Position numbers and translations under genes: made by a program. Below are positions 1-5,371 of a DNA stretch of 5,371 nucleotides, piece by piece. Source of the DNA: Acidimicrobiia bacterium (GTDB lineage Bacteria > Actinomycetota > Acidimicrobiia > Acidimicrobiales > Ilumatobacteraceae); NCBI GenBank assembly GCA_010025655.1, contig RGSV01000086.1, positions 1-5,371 of the forward strand, given 5' to 3'. Positions within the stretch are counted from its first letter, which is position 1; the number at the start of each line of letters is the position of its first letter. Under the pieces are notes generated by a model that was given only the letters and a program-made list of their open reading frames with translations, was not told the origin of the DNA and did no database searches.

Positions 1-143
1 TGGGACCCTTCCGTGTGAAGATTCGCTCGGCTTCGTTCAACAACATCTCGATTGCACCATGGGTCTTGCGCGGCGTGTACGTGCCCGACATCGTCACGGT
101 GCTTGCGTCGCTCTATTTCATTCTCGGAGACATCGACCGATGA
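1..143 (+). CDS. nuoD: NADH-quinone oxidoreductase subunit D, C-terminal end (partial)
   Basis: Only the last 46 residues are present; the 5' part lies outside the window, and the first full codon is at base 3. NuoD is the 49-kDa-type peripheral-arm subunit, related to the large subunit of NiFe hydrogenases, and forms much of the quinone-reduction pocket with NuoB. The tail reads KIRSASFNNISIAPWVLRG, then VPDIVTVLASLYFILGDIDR and a TGA stop. This matches the family's usual ending (IRxPSF..., LRG..., AD-hV, GSLD-hV-h-G-[ED]-hDR). The very C-terminal DR, which closes the family, is intact. One difference is visible: the usual Asp of the GSLD stretch is Tyr here (ASLY). The stop overlaps the nuoH start by four bases (ATGA), indicating translational coupling. 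Whether nuoC is fused upstream cannot be seen. The identity is secure from the tail and from the following nuoH. Confidence 0.93.
   Translation, partial: GPFRVKIRSASFNNISIAPWVLRGVYVPDIVTVLASLYFILGDIDR
126..130 (+). promoter_or_regulatory. Shine-Dalgarno sequence for nuoH
   Basis: GGAGA lies inside the last nuoD codons, nine bases before the ATG at 140. It supports 140 as the true nuoH start, rather than the in-frame ATG at 59, which lies deep inside nuoD. The spacing is slightly long but workable. Confidence 0.6.
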
Positions 144-1216
144 CCCTTGCAACACAACTGTCGGCGGAAGTACTCGCGGTCGAAGTGCCGTATTGGGGCC
201 AGTCGCTCTTGCGCGTGCTCGGCGGCATCGTTGCGGTGCTCTTGCCGGCGGGCACGATCGTGTACGTCTTTCTCTTCAAGATGATGTCGTTCATGCAAAG
301 TCGTCTCGGCCCAATGGAAGCTGGTCCCTACGGCTCGCTGCAACTAGTGGCAGAAGTCGGTAAGTGGCTGCAGAAAGAAGACATCTTGCCGGCGCGCGCC
401 GACGCCCGCGTGTTCAAGATGGCGCCGATCGTCGTGCTGGTCAGCACGTTCTTGCTCGTTGCGGTCGTGCCGTTCGGGCCCGACGCATGGTTCACCAATT
501 TCGAAGCTGGTGTCTTTTATGCGCTAGCTGTGTCGTCGCTCTCGGTGCTCGGCATCCTCATGGCGGGGTGGGCGAGCGCCAACAAGTATTCGCTGCTCGG
601 TGGTCTGCGCGCCGCGGGGCAGTTGATTGCCTACGAGTTACCGATGGTGCTGGCCGTCATCGGCGTGATCATTCAGGCCGAGACGATGAACCTGCAGCAA
701 ATCGTGTTGGCGCAGAACGCGGGCTCGATCTTCGGTTTCGACGGGCTGGGTAACCCGTATGTGCTGACGCAGTTCGTTGGCTTTGTCATCTTCATGATCG
801 CCGTGCAGGCCGAGCTGACCCAAGCGCCGTTCGACATGCCGATTGCCGAGAGCGAACTCGTCTCTGGCTATATGACCGAGTATTCAGGCTTCCGCTTTCT
901 CATCTTTTTCATCGGAGAATTTGCGACCGCCGGTGTGTTTGCGCTGATTGCCTCGGTGCTCTTCCTCGGTGGATGGGGAATCCCCTTCGCCTGGTTCGGT
1001 TGGACCGACCTCGACTCGGTCGCCAACTGGATGAACTTGGTCGGGCCCGTCATCATGATCACCAAGATGATGCTGGTGGCCTTCATCATTATGTGGGTGC
1101 GGTTTTCGTATCCGCGCTTTCGCGAAGACCAGCTGCAACGCTTTGCGTGGAAGGTGTTGATCCCGGTGTCACTGGCGAATATCGCCGTGACCTCAATCTT
1201 CAAGGTGGTGATGTAA
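140..1216 (+). CDS. nuoH: NADH-quinone oxidoreductase subunit H (membrane quinone-tunnel subunit)
   Basis: This 358-residue integral membrane protein is the ND1/NuoH subunit. It anchors the peripheral arm on the membrane and forms the entrance and tunnel for quinone. About eight hydrophobic segments are visible. Family landmarks include RLGP..AGPYGSLQL (55-69), KEDILPARAD (79-88), NKYSLLGGLRAAGQLIAYELPM (149-169, conserved Glu166), APFDMP (229-234), ESELVSGYMTEYSG (237-250) and WVRFSYPRFREDQL (319-332). Length is a little above the 325 residues of the E. coli protein. The start at 140 is chosen because it overlaps the nuoD stop (ATGA) and follows GGAGA; an upstream in-frame ATG at 59 would add 27 residues read out of frame through nuoD. 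Several near-invariant motif residues differ: the usual ERK is LFK (45-47), GPNR is GPME (57-60), NRAPFD is TQAPFD (227-232), and PEAE is PIAE (234-237). The frame is open throughout, so these are probably features of a divergent subclass rather than decay. Placing nuoH directly after nuoD leaves no room for nuoEFG. Confidence 0.97.
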   Translation: MTLATQLSAEVLAVEVPYWGQSLLRVLGGIVAVLLPAGTIVYVFLFKMMSFMQSRLGPMEAGPYGSLQLVAEVGKWLQKEDILPARADARVFKMAPIVVLVSTFLLVAVVPFGPDAWFTNFEAGVFYALAVSSLSVLGILMAGWASANKYSLLGGLRAAGQLIAYELPMVLAVIGVIIQAETMNLQQIVLAQNAGSIFGFDGLGNPYVLTQFVGFVIFMIAVQAELTQAPFDMPIAESELVSGYMTEYSGFRFLIFFIGEFATAGVFALIASVLFLGGWGIPFAWFGWTDLDSVANWMNLVGPVIMITKMMLVAFIIMWVRFSYPRFREDQLQRFAWKVLIPVSLANIAVTSIFKVVM

Positions 1217-1705
1217 GTGGCAAAAGTTCCCGGTTTGGTGAAGGGTTTGGGCGTCACGCTCGGCACGCTCTTTGAAACGGTCACCAAAGGTGCCAACACG
1301 GTGCAATACCCGCACGAAAAAGAGGCGCCGCCGACTCGCGCCCGCGGCGTCATCGCCCTGCACGAAGGCAACTGCACCTCGTGCATGTTGTGTGCGCGAT
1401 CATGCCCCGACTGGTGCATCTACATCGAAGGCCACAAAGAACTCGCCCCGCCGCGCCGCGAAGGTGGCAAGCCGCGTCAGGTGAACAAACTCGACCGCTT
1501 CGACATTGACTACGCCTTGTGCATGTACTGCGGCATCTGCGTTGAGGTCTGCCCGTTTGACGCACTGTTCTGGAGCCCCGAATACGAATACTCCGAGCCG
1601 CGCATTGCCGACTTGTTGCACGACATGTCGAAGTTGGGTGAGTGGATGGAGACCGTGCCCGAAGCCCCCGAACTCGAAGCTGGCGCGGACAAAAAGAAGA
1701 AGTAG
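1217..1705 (+). CDS. nuoI: NADH-quinone oxidoreductase subunit I (2x[4Fe-4S] ferredoxin-like)
   Basis: This 162-residue iron-sulfur protein is the TYKY/NuoI subunit, which relays electrons through clusters N6a and N6b towards NuoB. Two bacterial-ferredoxin motifs are complete: [12 protein letters not shown] (Cys53, 56, 59, 63) and [12 protein letters not shown] (Cys102, 105, 108, 112). An extra cysteine, Cys67 in PDWC, follows the first motif. The conserved [14 protein letters not shown] stretch comes after the second motif. The N-terminus (to about residue 30) resembles the amphipathic membrane-surface helix of the family. The C-terminus is an acidic/Pro stretch ending in four lysines. The start is a GTG directly after the nuoH TAA with zero spacing; AAGGTGG lies a few bases upstream inside nuoH, and the N-terminal length fits the family. 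From memory, the sequence resembles NuoI of the actinobacterial clusters without nuoEFG more than the NADH-dependent type. If no NuoEFG is supplied from elsewhere, these clusters would be the likely electron entry point, for example from reduced ferredoxin (inference). Confidence 0.97.
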   Translation: MAKVPGLVKGLGVTLGTLFETVTKGANTVQYPHEKEAPPTRARGVIALHEGNCTSCMLCARSCPDWCIYIEGHKELAPPRREGGKPRQVNKLDRFDIDYALCMYCGICVEVCPFDALFWSPEYEYSEPRIADLLHDMSKLGEWMETVPEAPELEAGADKKKK

Positions 1706-1708
1706 CCG

Positions 1709-2221
1709 ATGTTTGCCGCCGAATTGCTCGTCGCCCAAAACATCGGTTTTGCCGTCATCGCTCTGCTGATGATCGTCGGGGCTCTACGCGTGGTCACGAC
1801 CAGCAATGTCGTGCACGCTGCACTGTGGCTGGTCGTGGTGTTGAGTGGTGCGGCAGCGCAATACGTGTTACTCGCCGCCGAATTCGTTGCCGTCACGCAG
1901 GTGCTCGTCTACATCGGCGCCGTGATGGTGCTCTTTCTCTTCGGCACGATGCTGACCCGGGCACGCATCGGCACCGAGCGCGATCTCAACAACCCGTATT
2001 GGCGTCTCGGCATTCCGGTGGCTGGCCTGCTCTTTGCTGCGATGGCCATCGCGACGGTGTCGTCGTTTGGCGACGAGCAGTTGCCCGCCGACGCACGAGT
2101 GGTGAGTGTCGCAGAAATCTCCGACCAGATCTTCGGGCCGTATCTCTTGCCCTTCTGGGCGCTGTCGTTCGTACTGCTTGCCGCAATCATCGGAGCCATC
2201 GTGCTGGCCAGAAAAGATTGA
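1709..2221 (+). CDS. nuoJ: NADH-quinone oxidoreductase subunit J (membrane arm)
   Basis: This 170-residue membrane protein is the ND6/NuoJ subunit, packed between NuoH and the antiporter-like subunits, where its third helix takes part in coupling. Five hydrophobic segments are visible, at roughly 9-27, 34-54, 58-80, 99-117 and 145-167. The signature is the third helix, EFVAVTQVLVYIGAVMVLF (58-76), with the family's Tyr-x-Gly (Tyr68, Gly70) where the helix is known to bulge. The ending YLLPFWALSFVLLAAIIGAI then VLARKD is also typical, and the length is close to the E. coli subunit (184). The segment LTRARIG after helix 3 recalls actinobacterial NuoJ. The ATG lies three bases after the nuoI TAG, and the purine-rich run AAGAAGAAG just before it (the lysine tail of nuoI) may serve as a weak ribosome site. 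NuoJ sequences are poorly conserved overall, so the position between nuoI and nuoK adds weight. Confidence 0.96.
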   Translation: MFAAELLVAQNIGFAVIALLMIVGALRVVTTSNVVHAALWLVVVLSGAAAQYVLLAAEFVAVTQVLVYIGAVMVLFLFGTMLTRARIGTERDLNNPYWRLGIPVAGLLFAAMAIATVSSFGDEQLPADARVVSVAEISDQIFGPYLLPFWALSFVLLAAIIGAIVLARKD

Positions 2222-2225
2222 TGAG

Positions 2226-2525
2226 ATGCTGACGAGTCAATTTTTGCTGCTTGGCGCGATTCTGTTCTGCATCGGCGTCTACGGCGTTATTGCCCGCAAG
2301 AACGCGGTGCTGGTCTTAATGAGCATCGAGCTCATCCTCAACTCGGTAAACATCAATCTGTTGGCGTTTGCCCTGCGCAATGGTTCGGCCGACGGGCACA
2401 CCTTCGCGCTCTACATCATCGCCGTGGCGGCCGCAGAAGTCGGGGTCGGTCTCGCGCTGGTCCTGCTCGTGTACCGCAACCGACGTTCGATTTCTCTTGA
2501 CGAACTCAGTGAGATGCGGGGCTAA
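2226..2525 (+). CDS. nuoK: NADH-quinone oxidoreductase subunit K (membrane arm, ND4L-like)
   Basis: This 99-residue three-helix membrane protein is the ND4L/NuoK subunit, related to MrpC of cation antiporters. The two membrane glutamates needed for proton transfer in the family are present: Glu35 in MSIELILNSVNINLLAF and Glu71 in AVAAAEVGVGLAL. They match Glu36 and Glu72 of E. coli NuoK. A short basic tail, YRNRRSISLDELSEMRG, follows helix 3. The ATG at 2226 gives the family's usual length of about 100 residues and begins four bases after the nuoJ TGA. The open frame extends upstream to an ATG at 2106, but that part is read through nuoJ in another frame and is not hydrophobic. No strong Shine-Dalgarno sequence is visible, so reinitiation after nuoJ is likely. 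Confidence 0.97.
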   Translation: MLTSQFLLLGAILFCIGVYGVIARKNAVLVLMSIELILNSVNINLLAFALRNGSADGHTFALYIIAVAAAEVGVGLALVLLVYRNRRSISLDELSEMRG

Positions 2526-2528
2526 GTG

Positions 2529-4910
2529 ATGACCTCAATCGCACTGGTCGCTGCATCCGAAGTGCTCTCGCCGCTCGACGGGGGATGGTTCCTCGACAAT
2601 GCGTGGCTCGCACCCGTCGTGCCGACTATCGGGTTCTTTCTCATCGTGCTCTTCGGCAAGAAACTGCCGAAGAAGGGCAGCGAAATCGGCGTGCTATCGC
2701 TGGCGGCCAGCCTCGTGTTGGCGCTGGGTGCCGCGTGGCAGTGGATTGCCCGCGTCGGTTCGGCCGGCGAAGAGCAATTTGTCTCACCGGTCGTGCACAC
2801 GTGGACCTGGTGGCAAGCAGGCGGAGTGCAGTTCACGATCGGCCAGCACATCGACGGTCTGTCGGTGATCGTGCTTGTCGTAGTGGCATTCATTTCGACG
2901 CTGGTGCAGATCTACTCACTTGAGTATCTGCGCGGTGATCGCCGTTACACGCACTTCTTTGCAGCGCTCACCCTGTTCTCTGCCGGCATGTTGGCGATGG
3001 TCATTGCCGAAGACATGATTCTCTTCCTCCTCGGGTGGGAAATCATGGGCCTCTGTTCGTTCATGTTGATCGGCCACTGGTGGGAAGACGGTGCCAACAG
3101 CCGTGCCGCCCTGAAGGCGTTCTTCACGGTTCGCACGGGTGACGTCGGGTTGCTGGTCGGCATCGCAATGCTCTTCTTCGCGGCCAACGACTGGACCACC
3201 AGCAACCTCGGGCTCTCGGGTTTTTCGATTCGTGGTATCTCGGCGTGGGCTCTGTCTGGTGAGCCGAACTCAACGGTGATTCTGTTGGCGGCAATCGCGC
3301 TCTTCATTGCGTGCATCGGTAAGAGCGGTCAATTTCCGCTTCACACTTGGCTGCCCGACGCGATGGCCGGTCCGACGCCCGTGAGTTCGCTCTTGCATTC
3401 ATCGACGATGGTCGTGGCAGGTGTGTTCCTCGTGGCGCGCCTCTACCCGGTGTTCTTCACCGGCCTCGACATTCTCGGCCCGTCGTCGAATGTGATCATG
3501 ATCATCGCGGCGATCACCATCGTGATCGCCGCCGCATTGGCCTTCGTGCAGACCGACATCAAGCGTGTGCTCGCCTACAGCACGGTCAGCCAGTTGGGAT
3601 ACATGATGCTCGGGCTCGGTGCTGGTGCCTGGCTGCCAGCAGTGTTCCACATCTTCACGCACGCGTTCTTCAAGGCATGTCTCTTCTTGTGCGCCGGCTC
3701 GATCAGCCACAGCGCATCACATCACTCATTCGACATGAAGAAAGACATGGGCGGTCTGCGCAGGCACATGCCGATCACGTTTGCATCGTGGGTGGTGTCG
3801 ACGCTCGCATTGTGCGGTGTGTTCCCGTTCTCCGGCTTCTTTTCGAAAGATGAAATCATCGACAACGTCGGTGCCAATGGGTATTCGCTCTTCATGGTGA
3901 TCGGATTGGGTGGTGCGTTCCTCACCGCTGCCTACATGACGCGCGCGACCTATCTCACGTTCTTTGGTGCGCCGCGTGGGGCGGCAGCGGGCGAACACGA
4001 CGCGCACGCGACCCACGATGCGCACGACAGTCACGACGCTCATGGGGCCCACGCCACGCACGCAACACACGCGACACACGATGGTCACGACGCGCATGCC
4101 GGCCCGCATGAATCTGGGCCGCTCATCACGGTGCCGATCGCCATCTTGGCGGTGCTTGCCATCGGCGCTGGTCTCTTCAACGCCACGCCATTCGGCGAAT
4201 CGTGGGAATACCTGAAGCGCTGGGTCGAGCCGCGCGCGGTAGTCGTGGTTGAGCCGCGCGCAGGCGGCCCGGGCGAATCGCTGGTGTTTTCGGCAACCGC
4301 CGTAACAGCGACGCCAATCGCATCTGCGCCGAGCGCTGAAGAAGGTCATTCGAAATCACCGTGCGGGTCCGAGGCACCGAGCGAGGGCGTGTGTTTTGCC
4401 CCGCAGGTGAACCATGCCAAGTTCAAGTGGTCAAAAGCACTGCTTTCGCTCGCCATCGTCTTTGCAGGTATCGCAGCGAGTTGGCTGCTCAGTGTGGCGT
4501 TCTACGGTCGACGTGATCCGCGGCTCGTCGGTCTTACTCAACGCAACGGTGTGGCGCGCGTCGGCTATCGACTGCTGGCGAACAAGTACTACCTCGATGA
4601 TCTCTATGAGCGAGGAGTCGTCGCCAACGTTGCAGGACCGATTTCACGAGCCGCGTACTGGTTCAACCAGAACGTGCTCGACGGAATCTTGCACATGGTG
4701 GCCCGTGTCGCGCGCTCGGTGGCGACCGTCGTCTATCGCGACATCGATCAGCGACTCGTCGATGGTGCGGTGAATGCGTCGGCCGACGCGACGAAAGCTG
4801 CTGGCACGACCGTGCAGCCGATTCAGTCGGGTTGCGTCGGGCAATACGGTGCATTGCTGTTTGCCACCGCCGCAGTAGCCGCACTCGTATTCGTCATTCT
4901 CAATACCTGA
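2529..4910 (+). CDS. nuoL: NADH-quinone oxidoreductase subunit L (antiporter-like proton pump), with loop insertions
   Basis: This 793-residue membrane protein is the ND5/NuoL subunit at the far end of the membrane arm. It is homologous to MrpA antiporter subunits and its long lateral helix runs along the arm. Proton-channel residues are present: Glu171 (GWEIMGLCSFMLIG), Lys265 (GKSGQFPLHTWLPDAMAGPT), Lys382 (HAFFKACLFL) and Lys440 (FSGFFSKDEII). They match Glu144, Lys229, Lys342 and Lys399 of E. coli. The C-terminus shows helix 15 (about 637-659), the lateral-helix region and a last hydrophobic segment (about 774-791). It is about 180 residues longer than E. coli NuoL (613). Part of this is a histidine-triplet loop (490-525) between helices 13 and 14, and a Ser/Ala/Pro-rich loop (about 567-632) between helices 14 and 15 with Cys612 and Cys622. 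Codon pattern and frame continue through both loops. The start could instead be the GTG at 2526, directly abutting the nuoK TAA; ATG at 2529 is preferred, seven bases after GGGG. Confidence 0.97.
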   Translation: MTSIALVAASEVLSPLDGGWFLDNAWLAPVVPTIGFFLIVLFGKKLPKKGSEIGVLSLAASLVLALGAAWQWIARVGSAGEEQFVSPVVHTWTWWQAGGVQFTIGQHIDGLSVIVLVVVAFISTLVQIYSLEYLRGDRRYTHFFAALTLFSAGMLAMVIAEDMILFLLGWEIMGLCSFMLIGHWWEDGANSRAALKAFFTVRTGDVGLLVGIAMLFFAANDWTTSNLGLSGFSIRGISAWALSGEPNSTVILLAAIALFIACIGKSGQFPLHTWLPDAMAGPTPVSSLLHSSTMVVAGVFLVARLYPVFFTGLDILGPSSNVIMIIAAITIVIAAALAFVQTDIKRVLAYSTVSQLGYMMLGLGAGAWLPAVFHIFTHAFFKACLFLCAGSISHSASHHSFDMKKDMGGLRRHMPITFASWVVSTLALCGVFPFSGFFSKDEIIDNVGANGYSLFMVIGLGGAFLTAAYMTRATYLTFFGAPRGAAAGEHDAHATHDAHDSHDAHGAHATHATHATHDGHDAHAGPHESGPLITVPIAILAVLAIGAGLFNATPFGESWEYLKRWVEPRAVVVVEPRAGGPGESLVFSATAVTATPIASAPSAEEGHSKSPCGSEAPSEGVCFAPQVNHAKFKWSKALLSLAIVFAGIAASWLLSVAFYGRRDPRLVGLTQRNGVARVGYRLLANKYYLDDLYERGVVANVAGPISRAAYWFNQNVLDGILHMVARVARSVATVVYRDIDQRLVDGAVNASADATKAAGTTVQPIQSGCVGQYGALLFATAAVAALVFVILNT
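3996..4103 (+). repeat. In-frame 9-bp tandem repeat encoding His-x-x triplets in nuoL
   Basis: Twelve consecutive 9-base units each begin with a histidine codon (CAC or CAT). The units read HDA, HAT, HDA, HDS, HDA, HGA, HAT, HAT, HAT, HDG, HDA and HAG, and one more His follows after a Pro (PHESG). The consensus unit is CACGACGCG. The 11-mer CACGACGCGCA occurs exactly at 3996-4006 and 4086-4096, and third positions vary between units, so the array has drifted but kept its His phase. It encodes the loop between predicted helices 13 and 14 of NuoL, just before the conserved PHES. Replication slippage could build such an array. The intact period suggests either selection for histidine spacing or recent expansion. 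Confidence 0.9.
4227..4261 (+). repeat. Short direct repeat in nuoL encoding VEPRA twice
   Basis: The 11-mer GAGCCGCGCGC occurs at 4227-4237 and again at 4251-4261, a 24-base (eight-codon) step. It yields VEPRA-VVV-VEPRA at the start of the loop between helices 14 and 15. It looks like a small in-frame duplication that lengthened the loop. A single pair of this length in GC-rich DNA could also arise by chance. Confidence 0.55.
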
Positions 4911-4916
4911 ACACAC

Positions 4917-4922
4917 GGGAGA
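4917..4922 (+). promoter_or_regulatory. Shine-Dalgarno sequence for nuoM
   Basis: GGGAGA lies seven bases before the nuoM ATG, inside the 19-base nuoL-nuoM spacer. It is the clearest ribosome site in the window and the only one wholly outside a coding region, so nuoM translation can start independently of nuoL. Confidence 0.75.
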
Positions 4923-4929
4923 CAACACC

Positions 4930-5371
4930 ATGCAAATAATCCGCGACGACAACTGGGTGCTCAGTGTCGGCACCTTCCTGCCGATGCTAGGTGTGCTCGT
5001 CTTGCTCGTCACCCCGAAGGCGCAAGAGGCCGCCATCAAGATGATTGCACTCATCACGTCGATTGCGACCGTGGCGGTCGGTGCCTACACCCTGCTGCAG
5101 TTCGACTTTGACAAGGCGGGCTCGATGCAGTTCGTCGCCGAAACGAACTGGATCTCAGTAATCAAGAGCACGTATTTCATCGGCGTCGACGGCATCAGCC
5201 TGCCGCTGTATCTCTTGAGCATGGTCGTCACCCTGCTCGTGGTGATCTACAGCCTCGACCATGTTCCTTCGCCGGGCAACCCCAAGGCGTTCTTCATCCT
5301 CATGCTGATTTTGCAGACGGGCATGGCCGGCACGTTCATTGCCCAAGACCTGATTCTCTTCTTCGTCTTCT
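4930..5371 (+). CDS. nuoM: NADH-quinone oxidoreductase subunit M, N-terminal part (partial)
   Basis: The first 147 codons of the ND4/NuoM antiporter-like subunit are present; the rest lies beyond the window. Family landmarks are IGVDGISLPLYLLS (84-97), where the Mrp-antiporter-like core begins, and GNPKAFFILMLILQTGMAG (116-134) followed by TFIAQDLILFFVF (135-147). The window ends one or two codons before the place where the essential helix-5 glutamate (Glu144 in E. coli, in a [FW]-E motif after FFF) is expected, so its presence cannot be confirmed. Hydrophobic segments lie at about 10-28, 37-56, 85-109, 119-136 and 139 onward. The start is firm: an ATG with GGGAGA seven bases upstream, 19 bases after the nuoL stop. 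No in-frame alternative upstream fits better. NuoM carries one of the three antiporter-like proton channels alongside NuoL and, presumably, a downstream NuoN. Confidence 0.96.
   Translation, partial: MQIIRDDNWVLSVGTFLPMLGVLVLLVTPKAQEAAIKMIALITSIATVAVGAYTLLQFDFDKAGSMQFVAETNWISVIKSTYFIGVDGISLPLYLLSMVVTLLVVIYSLDHVPSPGNPKAFFILMLILQTGMAGTFIAQDLILFFVF

Noticed and set aside
59..139. Upstream in-frame extension of nuoH to an ATG at 59
   Set aside because: It runs through nuoD in another frame, lacks membrane-protein character and would add 27 non-family residues; the ATGA overlap and GGAGA support 140.
868..1419. Long antisense open frame opposite nuoH/nuoI
   Set aside because: It is a GC-rich shadow of two well-identified genes, spans their junction and has no recognisable domain.
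2106..2225. Upstream extension of nuoK to an ATG at 2106
   Set aside because: It is a shadow of nuoJ; NuoK proteins are about 100 residues and begin at the hydrophobic segment that follows 2226.
3996..4103. Tandem repeat considered as a CRISPR array or regulatory iteron
   Set aside because: Units are 9 bases with no spacers, all in frame with nuoL and beginning with His codons, so it is a coding repeat.
3726..4349. Antisense open frame of about 207 codons opposite nuoL
   Set aside because: Its Arg/Cys/Val-rich repeats are simply the complement of the His-triplet array; no family features seen.
2529..4910. Frameshift or gene fusion as the reason for the long NuoL
   Set aside because: All antiporter core motifs and the C-terminal helix are in one frame and in family order; the extra length sits largely in loops, not in an added domain.
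4911..4929. Possible terminator or promoter in the nuoL-nuoM spacer
   Set aside because: Only 19 bases, no inverted repeat and no T run; it holds just the nuoM Shine-Dalgarno sequence.

Overview
The window lies inside a complex I (NADH:quinone oxidoreductase-type, nuo) operon. All genes are on the + strand and packed almost end to end. The bases look GC-rich. The proteins, especially NuoI with its [11 protein letters not shown] and [18 protein letters not shown] stretches and NuoJ with its LTRA-x-IG stretch, resemble from memory the actinobacterial nuo clusters that lack nuoE, nuoF and nuoG. I therefore infer a high-GC actinobacterium, possibly Acidimicrobiia-like. The phylum is moderately supported; the class is a guess.

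Layout: the 3' end of nuoD (1-143), nuoH (140-1216), nuoI (1217-1705), nuoJ (1709-2221), nuoK (2226-2525), nuoL (2529-4910) and the 5' part of nuoM (4930 to the window edge). The nuoD/nuoH junction is a 4-base ATGA overlap. The next gaps are 0, 3, 4 and 3 bases, and only nuoL/nuoM has a real spacer (19 bases, with its own Shine-Dalgarno sequence). This points to one polycistronic message with translational coupling. No gene-free stretch exceeds 20 bases. I see no RNA gene, mobile element, CRISPR array, terminator or internal promoter.

How the parts fit: NuoD and NuoI belong to the peripheral arm. NuoD shapes the quinone pocket and NuoI carries two [4Fe-4S] clusters that pass electrons towards it. 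NuoH joins the arms and forms the quinone tunnel. NuoJ, NuoK, NuoL and NuoM form the proton-pumping membrane arm.

The most notable points are these. (1) nuoD runs straight into nuoH with no nuoE-F-G between them, so this locus appears to encode a complex without the NADH-oxidising module. (2) NuoH departs from near-invariant motifs around the quinone tunnel. (3) NuoL is about 180 residues longer than the E. coli protein, partly because of a perfect 12-unit histidine-every-third-residue repeat and a second Ser/Ala/Pro-rich loop with two cysteines. I found no wholly unknown system; the interest lies in this variant complex I.
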